Notes: generated by a model not told the origin, from the sequence alone. A stretch of 64,000 nucleotides of DNA from Planctomycetota bacterium (GCA_026692865.1 JAPLNI010000028.1:1-64000); one strand, 5' to 3'. Shown: positions 16,896-26,194, counted from the stretch's first letter. Made by a program: numbers and translations.

Positions 16896-18239
16896 CTACG
16901 ACCACGGATCGCGCTCTTCACGGATGAGCATCTGATTAGCTCGGTCGTTGTTGGTGAAACGTTCTGATTTTGCATCCCACTTGGCGATGGTTCCTGGGCC
17001 GGTTTCAGGGAACAGTCGAATCATTGCGTTAGCGATGTGGCATAGAACTGCGGATGCATGACCGATTTCGACTGGGGCACGTGGTTCGTTGCGTGACTTG
17101 ACGCAATCAATAAAGTTGGCCATGTGAGCTGTGTGCGGGTCAGCGGTTCCAGTTGGCTTTTCGGGGAGACCTTTCAGCAGGCTTGGGTCGGATGCGGTTG
17201 TTCCTTTGTAGCCTGTTTGTAGCCAACCATCGGTTCCTTCGAATCGAGTTTGGACTTGTTCAGGTCCGCTTTCGCAGATCAACTCGACACCGTTGGCGTA
17301 TAAGCATCGATACCGAGTTTCGGTTGCCGTGTTGAAGAGACTGCCTGTCGGTAGAAACTTTGCATCCAAACATTCGACTTCGATCGGTCCACTCGTATCC
17401 AGATTCATTCCCCAGTGAGCCATGTCGTTGCAGTGTGCTCCAAAATTCGTGATTTGGCCTCCTGAATAATCGAAGTTGAATCGGAAGCGATAAAGGCATC
17501 GGTCATCGTGGTAGGGTTGCTCGGGAGCTGGTCCAAGCCATGCGCGATAGTCAAGGTTTATCGGAACCGGCATCGGAGACCAACCCGGCCCCGGACCGAC
17601 CTTGTTGTTGTAGCCGATCTTCGTGATGACTTTTTTGATGTCGCCGATTTTCCCAGCTTTGGCCGCCTCGCAAATAAACTGGCTTACTGGGTTCGATCGT
17701 TCATGGCTTCCATTTTGCAAGACGCGTTTGTTCTTACGGACAGCTTCGATCATGACTGGGCCATCGGATACGGCGAAGGTCATTGGCTTCTCGCAGTAAA
17801 CGTCTTTACCGGATTCCAGGGCCATGACGCTGATGATTCGATGCCAATGATCAGGTACGACGACGATGACCGCATCGATATCGTCTCGTTTGAGCACCTC
17901 TCGAAAGTCGGAGTATGCAGTGCAACTGTTAGAAGTTCCGCTCTTGATTTTCTTTGCATTCACTTCGTCGACTAACTTCTTGGCTGGCAGCTTTCCATAA
18001 AAGTGTTCCGGATCTTTGTAGCCGAAGCTTCCTTCGTTCACATCGCACACCGCTAAGACGTTTCCGAGATCGGCAGCTAAGAATCGCTTCAGCAATCCCA
18101 TACCTTGGTTGCCTGTGCCGATGAATGCGACGTTGATCCGATTGCTCGGCGCATTTGCCGAGAGAGTGGATGAGCTGACAATAAGTGGAGTCGCGATGGC
18201 TAGTGATTGCTGGATGAAAACGCGTCGTGTCGATGACAT
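16896..18239 (-). CDS. Tat-exported Gfo/Idh/MocA oxidoreductase
   Basis: The 447-residue protein opens with a twin-arginine signal (STRRVFIQQSLAIATPLIVSSS, cleavage near SANA). Then comes a Rossmann NAD(P) site, INVAFIGTGNQGMG, at about 34-47. ALESGKDVYCEKPM carries the family's conserved EKP lysine. The C-terminal part has the usual beta-sheet domain and the region HTAHMANFIDCVKSRNEPR. Tat export with cofactor bound is normal for the many planctomycete members. They act on sugars or cyclitols; the substrate is unknown. A tandem 11-bp repeat lies about 70 bp upstream. Confidence 0.88.
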   Translation of the reverse strand: MSSTRRVFIQQSLAIATPLIVSSSTLSANAPSNRINVAFIGTGNQGMGLLKRFLAADLGNVLAVCDVNEGSFGYKDPEHFYGKLPAKKLVDEVNAKKIKSGTSNSCTAYSDFREVLKRDDIDAVIVVVPDHWHRIISVMALESGKDVYCEKPMTFAVSDGPVMIEAVRKNKRVLQNGSHERSNPVSQFICEAAKAGKIGDIKKVITKIGYNNKVGPGPGWSPMPVPINLDYRAWLGPAPEQPYHDDRCLYRFRFNFDYSGGQITNFGAHCNDMAHWGMNLDTSGPIEVECLDAKFLPTGSLFNTATETRYRCLYANGVELICESGPEQVQTRFEGTDGWLQTGYKGTTASDPSLLKGLPEKPTGTADPHTAHMANFIDCVKSRNEPRAPVEIGHASAVLCHIANAMIRLFPETGPGTIAKWDAKSERFTNNDRANQMLIREERDPWS

Positions 18240-18541
18240 CGAGGGGAGTCCTTGGAATAACGGTTTTAAAAAAGGGGACTACTTGTCCGAAACAAGCCCG
18301 ACTCCCGATTATAGCTTAGATATAGCTTAGTCTGGAATTTGCGTGTGTATCGACTGTCGGAGGTCGGCTACTGGCTTCTGGTTCTTTTTTCAGTCTCTTT
18401 TCGACTTAGAGGGTTGCGACGCTGTTTGCGTGGGCGTTACGATGAAGGTCTTCACACGGTCGAAATGTTGCTTGACGTTAGGTTTCCATGGGTAAGACTA
18501 CCGCACGGAAGCGTCTATCGAACGAAGGGAAAAATAATTAG
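18240..18541. other. Divergent intergenic region with tandem 11-bp repeat
   Basis: The 302-bp region separates the minus-strand oxidoreductase from the small plus-strand gene. It contains TATAGCTTAGA directly repeated (18310-18320 and 18321-18330, the second copy ending in T). Promoters for both genes should lie here. The 68-codon plus-strand frame at 18339 has no visible ribosome binding site and is not accepted as a gene. Confidence 0.45.
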
Positions 18542-18847
18542 ATGATTCATTACAGTTGTGATCGATGTAAACGAGAGATCGATGCAGATTCGGATCTGCG
18601 GTACATCGTGCGAATTGAGGTCGAAGCCGCGATGGATCATATGGCTGGTGAGGTTGTTGACGATCATGATCATTTAGAGGCACTCGAAGACTTGCTTGAG
18701 TCGTCTGATGATTACTGCGAGTCGTCCCTTAGCGATGAGTGTTATCAACGTAAGCGTTATGACCTGTGCGGCGAGTGCTATCGTCAATACATGAAGAACC
18801 CGATCGGAAAAGAAGCCAGCCTTCCTTTTGGATTCAGCAACAATTAG
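18542..18847 (+). CDS. Small acidic protein with two CxxC pairs
   Basis: A 101-residue cytoplasmic protein beginning MIHYSCDRCKRE. Cysteine pairs CDRC (near 6-9) and CGEC (near 76-79) flank a strongly acidic centre (VVDDHDHLEALEDLLESSDD). The pairs could bind one zinc ion as a split zinc ribbon. The gene is open from the ATG at 18542, the coding pattern looks real, and SelO follows 55 bp downstream on the same strand. The function is unknown. Confidence 0.65.
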   Translation: MIHYSCDRCKREIDADSDLRYIVRIEVEAAMDHMAGEVVDDHDHLEALEDLLESSDDYCESSLSDECYQRKRYDLCGECYRQYMKNPIGKEASLPFGFSNN

Positions 18848-18902
18848 GCATTCAAAGCGTTCTTGTTTCTTGCCGCTTTGATATAAATATTTCGCGCAAT
18901 CC

Positions 18903-20555
18903 ATGACTTTATCTGCTTCGTTGGGATTTGAAAATCGTTTTGTGGACTTGCTTCCGGGTGATAAGGAATCCAAAAACTTTTGCAGGCAAGTCTTTGACGC
19001 TTGCTATTCGAAGGTAAAGCCGACTCCTGTTGCAGATCCGAAAGTTGTCGCTTACTCGCAAGAGGTCGTTGAGCTTCTTGACCTTCCTGAATCTTGGATA
19101 ACAGGGAAAGAAGCCGCCGAAACGCTTGGTGGAAATCGATTGATGCCAGGCATGGATCCATATGCGATGTGTTACGGCGGGCACCAGTTTGGCAATTGGG
19201 CGGGGCAACTGGGGGATGGTCGAGCGATTAACTTGGGCGAACGAGTCAACTCGCACGGTCAACGATGGGTGCTGCAACTCAAGGGGAGTGGCGTGACCCC
19301 CTATTCGCGTCACGCGGATGGACTCGCGGTGCTGCGATCCTCGGTTCGCGAGTTTTTATGCAGTGAGGCCATGTACCACTTGGGAGTTCCAACCACCAGA
19401 GCGCTGAGTCTTGTTCTCACTGGCGATCAAGTCACTCGGGACATGTTTTACGATGGGAACCCGGAGCGCGAGCCGGGTGCGATTGCTTGCCGAGTTGCTC
19501 CTTCGTTCGTTCGATTCGGGAACTTTGAGATTTTTGCTGCCAGGCAGGATACGGCGACCTTGCGGAAGCTCATGGATTTCACGATTCGCGAGTATTTTCC
19601 GCATTTGGTTGCAACGTCCAAGATGCAAGCTGATCTTCTTTCGGCGGAGACATACCTTCGCTGGTTCGATGAGGTTTGCCGTCGAACTGCGGAGATGGTT
19701 GTCCACTGGATGCGTGTCGGCTTTGTGCATGGAGTCATGAATACAGACAACATGTCGATTCTCGGTTTGACTATCGATTATGGTCCCTATGGTTGGCTGG
19801 AAGATTACGACCCAACGTGGACTCCGAATACCACGGATGCTTCGGGGCGTCGTTATTGTTATGGCCAACAGCCACAGATTGCGATGTGGAATTGTGCTCA
19901 GTTAGCCAACGCCATTTGGCCCGTAGTGCAGCGAGAAGATTCGCTTCGTGAATCCCTCAAAAATTATTCAGAGACCTTCGAGACTGGCTGGCAGACGATG
20001 ATGGCTGGGAAGCTTGGACTTCGGAAATTTGATGTCGGGGTCGATGAATCGCTTGTCGAGGAGCTTTTAAAGCTGCTTAATGCAATCGAAACCGATATGA
20101 CTCTTTTCTACAGGCAGTTGGCAAGCCTGCCCGTGGAGAGCAATCTAGATCGCAATCGTAGCTCGGAAGCGACCGACACCGATGGAGAGCTGGATTCGAT
20201 GGTAAGTCACTTTTCGGTCGCCTTTTATGATCAGCGACAAATTTCGATATCCTTCAAGAGTCAAATGGGCCAGTGGTTCCAAAAATACCGGGATCGAATT
20301 CTTCGTGACGGAACCGACGATGCGACGCGTCAGTCGACGATGAACCGAGTCAACCCGATCTATGTGCTAAGGAATTATTTAGCTCAACAAGCGATCGACA
20401 AAAGCGAGCGGGGAGATCATTCGATGATCTACGAGCTTCTTGACGTTCTCCGCAATCCATATCAAATCCAGGAAAATCGTGAGATTTTCGCCGAAAAGCG
20501 ACCGGAATGGGCTCGAAATCGTGCCGGTTGCTCGATGCTTTCTTGTAGCTCTTAA
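18903..20555 (+). CDS. selO: Protein adenylyltransferase SelO (YdiU family)
   Basis: This 550-residue pseudokinase-fold enzyme transfers AMP from ATP to proteins, with a role in redox stress known from the family. Landmarks are YGGHQFGNWAGQLGDGRAI, LQLKGSGVTPYSRHADGLAV with the ATP-contacting lysine, RSSVREFLCSEAM, HGVMNTDNMSILGLTIDYGP (the N-D-N-x-D metal/catalytic segment) and YDPTWTPNTTD. The C-terminus ends GCSMLSCSS, matching the family's C-terminal Cys pair, the place where eukaryotic SelO has selenocysteine. Length is close to the E. coli and Pseudomonas proteins (about 480) plus extra C-terminal residues. Confidence 0.93.
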   Translation: MTLSASLGFENRFVDLLPGDKESKNFCRQVFDACYSKVKPTPVADPKVVAYSQEVVELLDLPESWITGKEAAETLGGNRLMPGMDPYAMCYGGHQFGNWAGQLGDGRAINLGERVNSHGQRWVLQLKGSGVTPYSRHADGLAVLRSSVREFLCSEAMYHLGVPTTRALSLVLTGDQVTRDMFYDGNPEREPGAIACRVAPSFVRFGNFEIFAARQDTATLRKLMDFTIREYFPHLVATSKMQADLLSAETYLRWFDEVCRRTAEMVVHWMRVGFVHGVMNTDNMSILGLTIDYGPYGWLEDYDPTWTPNTTDASGRRYCYGQQPQIAMWNCAQLANAIWPVVQREDSLRESLKNYSETFETGWQTMMAGKLGLRKFDVGVDESLVEELLKLLNAIETDMTLFYRQLASLPVESNLDRNRSSEATDTDGELDSMVSHFSVAFYDQRQISISFKSQMGQWFQKYRDRILRDGTDDATRQSTMNRVNPIYVLRNYLAQQAIDKSERGDHSMIYELLDVLRNPYQIQENREIFAEKRPEWARNRAGCSMLSCSS

Positions 20556-20896
20556 GCCAGCCGCAAGCCGCGCGCAAGGGAGCGTCCTGCTAGCTTTTCC
20601 GATGAAGTCGTGCTCGATTCGACTGTAATCCGATCGAGTACGAATACCGGCTTACGTATTTGAACGACTACGAAAATGCAGAAATATTTGTTTTCTGAGC
20701 GGGACGCTCTCTGACGCTAGGCGGCTAATCTTTCGAAAGCAGATGGCATTGCGCAGCCGGTGGCGGGCGTTCCGGGTCGAAAATCCCCGAAAATGGCGAA
20801 TTTGCAAAGAAATTCGCTCTTGCGGTAACGAGGGGGACTAGTACACTTTGGCACTCGATTTCGATGCGGTTTCGACCAGGTGCGGATTCGAGTATT
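20556..20896. other. Intergenic region before the tRNA cluster
   Basis: In 341 bp there is an imperfect inverted pair, GGGAGCGTCC near 20580 and GGGACGCTCTC near 20700, that may close the SelO transcript. Near the right end is the promoter candidate listed at 20820. No protein-coding frame is convincing. Confidence 0.4.
20820..20847 (+). promoter_or_regulatory. Candidate sigma-70 promoter for the tRNA-tuf cluster
   Basis: TTGCGG (20820-20825) and TACACT (20842-20847) are spaced 16 bp, 50 bp before the first tRNA. Each hexamer matches three or four of six consensus bases. The assignment is by position and appearance only. Confidence 0.4.
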
Positions 20897-20968
20897 GCCG
20901 GTGTAGCTCAGTGGTAGAGCGGCTGATTTGTAATCAGCTGGTCGGGGGTTCAAGTCCTCTCGCCGGCT
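20897..20968 (+). tRNA. tRNA-Thr (anticodon TGT)
   Basis: Acceptor GCCGGTG pairs with CGCCGGC (one G-T), D arm AGCTCAGTGGTAGAGC, anticodon stem GCTGA/TCAGC with loop TTTGTAA, T arm GGGGGTTCAAGTCCTC. CCA is not encoded. It is first of four clustered tRNAs before tuf. Confidence 0.95.
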
Positions 20969-21157
20969 CTCCAGGACGTTTGATGAATGGCTCGATGCTT
21001 TTTCAGCGATTTTCGAGTTCTTTGTTCAGCGGTCTGGCGAACATAATGTGTGAATAGTGAATCTTTGGTAGTGGCAATTCCGTTGGATATCGGCTGGGAT
21101 GATTGGCGGCTGAAAATTCAGTTGAGAAGTTCAGTTGCCGAGCGAATTGGTTTCTGG

Positions 21158-21203
21158 GAAAGCTAGTTGCTGAGAGAGTTAGTTGCTGAGAAAGTTATAA
21201 GAG
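21158..21203 (+). repeat. Short tandem AGTTGCTGAGA repeat
   Basis: Two or more near-copies of TTAGTTGCTGAGA occur in tandem in the spacer just before tRNA-Tyr. They are probably a small slippage or duplication product. Confidence 0.4.
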
Positions 21204-21209
21204 AAAAAC

Positions 21210-21292
21210 GGAAGGTTGCCCGAGTGGCTAAAGGGGTCGGACTGTAAATCCGATGGCTTACGCCTACGTAGGTTCGAATCCTACACCTTCCA
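21210..21292 (+). tRNA. tRNA-Tyr (anticodon GTA)
   Basis: Acceptor GGAAGGT pairs with ACCTTCC, discriminator A. Anticodon loop CTGTAAA lies between TCGGA and TCCGA. A long variable arm (TGGCTTACGCCTACG) marks a class II tRNA, as expected for Tyr in bacteria. Confidence 0.95.
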
Positions 21293-21354
21293 TTTGGTTG
21301 ATTTTCGACGAATGAGTTAGTGCACTCAGGAATGAGTGGAAAACAAGAGATTTC

Positions 21355-21425
21355 GCGGGTGTAGCTCAATGGTAGAGCAGCAGCCTTCCAAGCTGAATAC
21401 GAGGGTTCGATTCCCTTCACCCGCT
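21355..21425 (+). tRNA. tRNA-Gly (anticodon TCC)
   Basis: Acceptor GCGGGTG pairs with CACCCGC. D arm AGCTCAATGGTAGAGC, anticodon loop CTTCCAA, T arm GAGGGTTCGATTCCCTT. The third tRNA of the cluster. Confidence 0.95.
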
Positions 21426-21436
21426 CTGTTTGATTT

Positions 21437-21509
21437 GCTGCCGTAGCTCAGTTGGTAGAGCACGTCCTTGGTAAGGACGAGGTCGTGGGTTCAAGTCCCA
21501 TCAGCAGCT
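21437..21509 (+). tRNA. tRNA-Thr (anticodon GGT)
   Basis: Acceptor GCTGCCG pairs with CAGCAGC apart from one C-A mismatch at the sixth pair. Anticodon stem CGTCC/GGACG with loop TTGGTAA, T arm GTGGGTTCAAGTCCCAT. It lies 148 bp upstream of tuf. Confidence 0.94.
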
Positions 21510-21657
21510 CTGGCTGTCGGTGATGCCAGGGTGTTGGGATCAGTCATAGTATTGATTGGCTCCTCATGGTAGATTTTGTTTTCATTGGTGAAAGCACGTG
21601 GGCATCGACCTCACGGCGAAGTTCGAAGTTTTGTAAAAATTTTAGGTGTTTTGAACA

Positions 21658-22854
21658 ATGGCTAAAGAGGTATTTGAACGGTCGAAACCGCACTGTAACG
21701 TTGGAACCATCGGTCACATTGACCACGGAAAGACAACAACAACCGGTGCTTTGCTTGCAGTGCAGGCAGCCAAGGGCTTGGCAACGCCAAAGTCCTACGC
21801 GGATATCGCTAAGGGCGGTACCGTGCGTGACGCGACCAAGACTGTTACTATCGCCGCATCCCACGTTGAATATAGCTCGCCAAATCGGCACTATGCTCAC
21901 ATTGATTGCCCGGGTCACGCGGACTTTATCAAGAACATGATCACTGGTGCCGCCCAGATGGACGGCGCGATTCTTGTTGTTAGCGCGGCCGATGGGCCGA
22001 TGCCCCAAACCAAGGAACACGTTCTTTTGGCTCGCCAAGTTGGTGTGCCTGCGATTGTTGTATTCTTGAACAAGTGCGATTTGGTCGACGACGATGAATT
22101 GCTAGAGTTGGTCGAGCTTGAAATTCGTGAGCTTCTCAACAAGTACGACTTCCCTGGCGATGACACTCCAATAGTTCGCGGTCAAGCTAGGGCTGCTTAC
22201 GACAAGCCTGCCGATCCTGTTGCAAGCAAGTGCATTAGCGATCTTATCGACGCAATCGACAGCTTCATTCCTCAGCCAGTCCGAGAAGATGAAAAGCCAT
22301 TCTTGATGGCGATTGAAGACGTCTTCAGCATTGAAGGTCGTGGAACGGTTGCTACTGGTCGTATCGAACGAGGTCAAATCAAGGTTGGTGAAGAAGTCGA
22401 AATCATCGGTCTTGCTGAAGAAAAGAAGAAGACGACCGTTACTGGCGTAGAGCAGTTCCGCAAGGAAATGAAGGAAGGCAAAGCTGGCGATAACGTCGGT
22501 TGCTTGCTTCGTGGTGTTAAGCGTGAAGACATCGAGCGTGGTCAAGTTCTTGCAAAGCCAGGTTCAATTACTCCTCACAAGAAATTCCAAGCTGAAGTTT
22601 ACTGCTTGAGCAAAGAAGAAGGCGGGCGACATACTCCGTTCTTCTCAGGTTATCGCCCACAGTTCTTCTTCCGCACAACGGACGTAACTGGAACAGCAAA
22701 CTTGGTCGGTGCCGAAATGTGCATGCCTGGCGACAACGTCAGAATCGAAGTCGAGCTACAGAAGTCTGTGGCGATTGATGATGGGATTCGCTTTGCAATC
22801 CGTGAAGGTGGCAAGACCGTTGGTTCGGGTGTTGTGACGAAGATTATTGAGTAA
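21658..22854 (+). CDS. tuf: Elongation factor Tu, with non-canonical switch I
   Basis: The 398-residue GTPase delivers aminoacyl-tRNA to the ribosome. It has the P-loop GHIDHGKT (19-26), DCPGH and NKCD, and domains 2 and 3 are complete ([29 protein letters not shown]). The switch I segment, RGITI in nearly all EF-Tu, reads KTVTI here (K61-I65, within [15 protein letters not shown]), with only the Mg-contacting threonine kept (T64). Switch I is two residues longer than in E. coli. The hydrophobic gate pair, V20/I60 in E. coli, appears as I21/V63. The rest of the protein looks normal and highly expressed, so this is a functional variant and not decay. I believe the same segment occurs in other Pirellulales, from memory only. 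Confidence 0.97.
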   Translation: MAKEVFERSKPHCNVGTIGHIDHGKTTTTGALLAVQAAKGLATPKSYADIAKGGTVRDATKTVTIAASHVEYSSPNRHYAHIDCPGHADFIKNMITGAAQMDGAILVVSAADGPMPQTKEHVLLARQVGVPAIVVFLNKCDLVDDDELLELVELEIRELLNKYDFPGDDTPIVRGQARAAYDKPADPVASKCISDLIDAIDSFIPQPVREDEKPFLMAIEDVFSIEGRGTVATGRIERGQIKVGEEVEIIGLAEEKKKTTVTGVEQFRKEMKEGKAGDNVGCLLRGVKREDIERGQVLAKPGSITPHKKFQAEVYCLSKEEGGRHTPFFSGYRPQFFFRTTDVTGTANLVGAEMCMPGDNVRIEVELQKSVAIDDGIRFAIREGGKTVGSGVVTKIIE

Positions 22855-22960
22855 TTTCAGACCTGCGGCCTCATGACTTCAGAGGTTCGAAGTGGTTAAA
22901 AAATCCAAGTATTACCGTAGATTTGATTTTCAAGTCTGCGGTATGCTGGTTTAAAGGTTT

Positions 22961-23033
22961 AGGAGTGTAGCTCAATTGGCAGAGCACCGGTTTCCAAAAC
23001 CGGCGGTTGCGGGTTCGATTCCCTCCGCTCCTG
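22961..23033 (+). tRNA. tRNA-Trp (anticodon CCA)
   Basis: Acceptor AGGAGTG pairs with CGCTCCT (G-T and G-C pairs included), discriminator G as is usual for Trp. Anticodon stem CCGGT/ACCGG with loop TTCCAAA, T arm GCGGGTTCGATTCCCTC. It sits between tuf and secE, a placement shared by many bacteria. Confidence 0.95.
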
Positions 23034-23105
23034 TTTTCCCAGGTGGTTCGTTTTGCTTTCCGGCGGAAAAGTTCGGAATGGCTTCGTTTGATTAGAAGAG
23101 CAAAT

Positions 23106-23567
23106 ATGTCGAGCAATGATGCTATCAGTAGTCGATCGTTATGGAGCGAGCTGCTGATGTCTGAAATTTACAAGCGAAATCAGGGCCGCATGGTTCGGCA
23201 GGTGACTTGCTTGGCTATTTGGGTTGTCTCGTTTTTGGCCGCTTGGAGGTTTTATGAAACTTTCTTAGCGGAGGCAACCTTTGCAGAGGGCTCCAACCCT
23301 TGGGTTGGGACGGCAGTTAAGCTGGGCGTGCCTGCTGCCATGTTTTTGGCGGGTGTTTGGTTTGGCTATCGATTGGTGAATTGGCCTAGATTTGCTGATT
23401 TTTTGATCTCCGTTGAGGCAGAATTAAATAAAGTTTCCTGGCCGACCTGGCCTGAGCTTTACAGGGCGTCAATAGTTGTTATGTTTACGATCTTCTTCTT
23501 GGTAGTTTTGCTCTTTAGCTATGACTTGCTGTGGGCCTGGATTTTCCAGTCCTTGAAGATCGCTTAG
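23106..23567 (+). CDS. secE: Preprotein translocase subunit SecE
   Basis: A frame opens at 23007, overlapping the tRNA, but the ATG at 23106 has AGAAGAG just upstream and gives 153 residues. Three hydrophobic stretches are visible: LAIWVVSFLAAWRF, VKLGVPAAMFLAGVWFGY and ASIVVMFTIFFLVVLLF. The signature before the last is VEAELNKVSWPTWPEL, the amphipathic helix diagnostic of SecE. Three helices are more like the E. coli form than the single-helix form of most bacteria. SecE clamps SecY in the inner-membrane translocon. Confidence 0.93.
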   Translation: MSSNDAISSRSLWSELLMSEIYKRNQGRMVRQVTCLAIWVVSFLAAWRFYETFLAEATFAEGSNPWVGTAVKLGVPAAMFLAGVWFGYRLVNWPRFADFLISVEAELNKVSWPTWPELYRASIVVMFTIFFLVVLLFSYDLLWAWIFQSLKIA

Positions 23568-23701
23568 TTTTGTAATCCATTCGTTGTGATTGATCGGTAG
23601 ATTGGGATACCCAGTTACCGCGATTTCCAATACTTAAAATAAGCCGGGAGATGAGCTGGTGATTCACCAGTTGTCGTAGGTACCGGCGCGAAGGTTGTAC
23701 T

Positions 23702-24286
23702 GTGATAGAAGCTGAAAGCCCAGAACCGACTGAAGTTCCAGTCCCACCGATGATGTGGTATATCCTCAAGGTTGCGTTCAACCGTGAGGATTCCATACGT
23801 GATTCGCTTGCAAAGCGGATTGCCTTGTCTGAGTACAAGGATCTTTTCGGTGAAATTCTTGTTCCGACAGAGGATGTCGTTGAGTTCACTCGGGCTGGTA
23901 AGCGAAAGGTCGTAAAGCGAAAGCTTTATCCTGGCTACCTGATGATTCGGATGGGGGTCAACGATGAGAGTTGGTTCTTGGTCCGTGAAACCCCGGGTAT
24001 TGGTGACTTCACCGGTGCCTCTGGTAAGCCAACTCCAATGAGTGATATTGAGGTTGAGCGAATCATTAAGATGGTTTACCCGGATGCCGAAGAGGAGCAG
24101 TCGCTCAAGACGACGATTCCTTTCCGAAGTGGCGACCGCGTTCGAGTGAAGGAAGGCAACTTCCAGAATCTCGAAGGGGATGTTGATCGCATCGACGAGG
24201 CGAATGGCCGCGTGACTGTGATTATCAGTATCTTTGGTCGCAGTACACCGGTTGAGCTGGATCACTGGCAGATCGAAACGCTTTAG
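23702..24286 (+). CDS. nusG: Transcription termination/antitermination factor NusG
   Basis: A GTG start with GAAGG eleven bases upstream gives 194 residues. The NGN domain is present (MMWYILKVAFNREDSIRDSL, then RKLYPGYLMIRM), as is the KOW domain near the C-terminus (FRSGDRVRVKEGNFQNLEGDV). NusG binds RNA polymerase, suppresses pausing and links it to Rho or the ribosome. About 16 residues (IEAESPEPTEVPVPPM) precede the usual start; an internal ATG (residues 17-18) could also serve. Confidence 0.95.
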   Translation: MIEAESPEPTEVPVPPMMWYILKVAFNREDSIRDSLAKRIALSEYKDLFGEILVPTEDVVEFTRAGKRKVVKRKLYPGYLMIRMGVNDESWFLVRETPGIGDFTGASGKPTPMSDIEVERIIKMVYPDAEEEQSLKTTIPFRSGDRVRVKEGNFQNLEGDVDRIDEANGRVTVIISIFGRSTPVELDHWQIETL

Positions 24287-24374
24287 TGGTCGGTTCTTTC
24301 GAATGCCTGAGTCGGGTGTTCGGTATGATTTTGTAGTTCGTAATTGATTTTTTTGTGTTGAAGGTTAGCGGTCT

Positions 24375-24800
24375 ATGGCCAAGCAAATGGTTGGGCAAGC
24401 GAAATTCCAAGTGCCGGGGGGTGCTGCCACGCCCGCCCCGCCGGTCGGAACATCGCTTGGTAAATTCGGTGTGAATCTCGGTCAGTTCGTATCGCAGTTC
24501 AATGAAAGAACTCGTGAGTACAACGGAACGCCGATTCCGGTTGTCGTAACGGTCTATTCGGATCGTACGTTTGAATTCAAGACAAAGAGTCCGCCAGCTT
24601 CCGCGCTGCTTAAAATTGCAGCCGGTCTCAAGAGTGCTTCGAAAGAGCCTGGCAAGACTAAGGTTGGTAAGGTGACATTGGCTCAAGTCGATGACATCTG
24701 CAAGAAGAAGATGGAAGATCTAAACGCACGAGACTTAGAACACGCCCGTCGCATGATCTACGGTACAGCTCGGAGTATGGGTATTGAGGTGGAAGGGTAA
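24375..24800 (+). CDS. rplK: Large ribosomal subunit protein L11
   Basis: A 141-residue protein of normal length. The N-terminal domain reads [21 protein letters not shown], with the proline-rich hinge typical of L11; the C-terminal rRNA-binding domain has [16 protein letters not shown]. It forms the base of the L7/L12 stalk. It lies 88 bp after nusG and 5 bp before rplA. Confidence 0.97.
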   Translation: MAKQMVGQAKFQVPGGAATPAPPVGTSLGKFGVNLGQFVSQFNERTREYNGTPIPVVVTVYSDRTFEFKTKSPPASALLKIAAGLKSASKEPGKTKVGKVTLAQVDDICKKKMEDLNARDLEHARRMIYGTARSMGIEVEG

Positions 24801-24805
24801 CATCG

Positions 24806-25489
24806 ATGGTCAAGGCAACTAAAGCAATGAAGGCGATGCTTACGAAGGCACCTGCTGGTAAAGATCCGGTCTCGCTGCCTGAGGCAGTGGGGGTTCTAAA
24901 GCAGTTCCCGGCTCGTAAGTTCGATCAAACAGTTGAGATTCACATGAAGCTCGGTATTGATCCGACTCAAGCGGACCAATTGGTTCGTGGTAGTGTGGTT
25001 CTGCCGCATGGTATTGGTAAAGTTCAGCGAGTAGTAGTGTTTGCAAAGGGTGACCTAGCAAAAGCAGCCCTGGAAGCTGGTGCTCAAGAAGTTGGTGCAG
25101 AAGACCTAGCGAAGAAAATCAAAGACGGTTTTCTCGACTTTGATGTCTGTATCGCTACTCCGGACATGATGGGGCAAGTCGGACCGCTTGGTAAGGTTCT
25201 CGGTCCACGTGGACTGATGCCTTCCCCTCGAGCCGGTACGGTTACGACCGACGTCGCTCGCGTGGTGAAAGAATACAAGGCTGGTAAGGTTGAGTTCCGG
25301 AACGACAAGGGTGGTAATCTCCATGCTGTTGTTGGGAAGCTAAGTTTCAATCAAGAACAGCTCGAAGAGAATATTGCAGCGTTCATTAATTATGTCATGG
25401 CTTTGAAACCAAATGCGGTGCGTGGTACTTACGTTAAGTCGATCGCGATTTGTGCGACCATGTCGCCTAGCGTTCGCGTCGCGGCTTAG
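24806..25489 (+). CDS. rplA: Large ribosomal subunit protein L1
   Basis: 227 residues of normal length. Family segments are [24 protein letters not shown] and [21 protein letters not shown]1 binds 23S rRNA and mobilises the exit-site tRNA; in many bacteria it also represses its own operon. It follows rplK by 5 bp. Confidence 0.97.
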   Translation: MVKATKAMKAMLTKAPAGKDPVSLPEAVGVLKQFPARKFDQTVEIHMKLGIDPTQADQLVRGSVVLPHGIGKVQRVVVFAKGDLAKAALEAGAQEVGAEDLAKKIKDGFLDFDVCIATPDMMGQVGPLGKVLGPRGLMPSPRAGTVTTDVARVVKEYKAGKVEFRNDKGGNLHAVVGKLSFNQEQLEENIAAFINYVMALKPNAVRGTYVKSIAICATMSPSVRVAA

Positions 25490-25509
25490 TCACGAGAGGG
25501 TGAGATTCA

Positions 25510-26100
25510 ATGAGTAAGTTAGTTAAAAAATTAGTATCGCGAGACATTGGCAGCAAGCTAGTCGGTGTTGCGGATGCTGTTGTTGTCAACGTTGTAGGTT
25601 TGGATGCAAACGCCAACTATAATTTGAGAAAATCATTCCGGAACAAAGGTGTTTCGGTTTTGGTGGTCAAACGGACGATGGCTGCTCGGGCAACCGAGGG
25701 GACGTCGCTTCGACCTGCCTTCAATGATTGCAGTGGAAGCATTGCGGTTGTTTGGGGTGCGGAAGATTTTGTGTCGCTTGCCAAAGAAGTTACAGCCGTT
25801 AGCGATTCCGGGCAGTACAAGCTGTTCGAAATCAAAGGCGGAGTAATGGATGGCGATGCGTTGACGGCCGAGCAAGTCAAGGCAGTCAGCAAGTGGCCAA
25901 GTCGCCAAGAGCAAATCTCGCTCTTGGTTGGACAAATTTTATCACCCGGTTCGAATCTGGTTGGCCAGATCTTGGGTTCGGGAAGTAAGATCGCCGGCCA
26001 ACTCAAGACATTGGTCGAGAACCTTGAGAAAGATGCTCCTGCAGAGCCTGCTGCGGCAGAATCTACTGCCGAAGCTGAAGTGGCTCCTGAAGCCAGCTAA
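25510..26100 (+). CDS. rplJ: Large ribosomal subunit protein L10
   Basis: 196 residues. KGVSVLVVKRTMAARA and GSIAVVWGAEDFVSLAKEV are characteristic; the C-terminal helix that binds L7/L12 dimers ends in a low-complexity Ala/Glu tail (AEPAAAESTAEAEVAPEAS) about 20 residues beyond the E. coli protein. It follows rplA by 20 bp. Confidence 0.95.
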   Translation: MSKLVKKLVSRDIGSKLVGVADAVVVNVVGLDANANYNLRKSFRNKGVSVLVVKRTMAARATEGTSLRPAFNDCSGSIAVVWGAEDFVSLAKEVTAVSDSGQYKLFEIKGGVMDGDALTAEQVKAVSKWPSRQEQISLLVGQILSPGSNLVGQILGSGSKIAGQLKTLVENLEKDAPAEPAAAESTAEAEVAPEAS

Positions 26101-26194
26101 ATTATAAAAGTACTGTTAGTGGGTTGAAGTCGGCGGGACGGCTTAGCCAATCGAGTTGTAGAGTTTGTTTGTTTTTTAATTGAAGGTATTTAAC

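Noticed and set aside
18339-18545. 68-codon frame in the divergent gap
   Set aside because: There is no ribosome binding site and it overlaps the start of the accepted gene.
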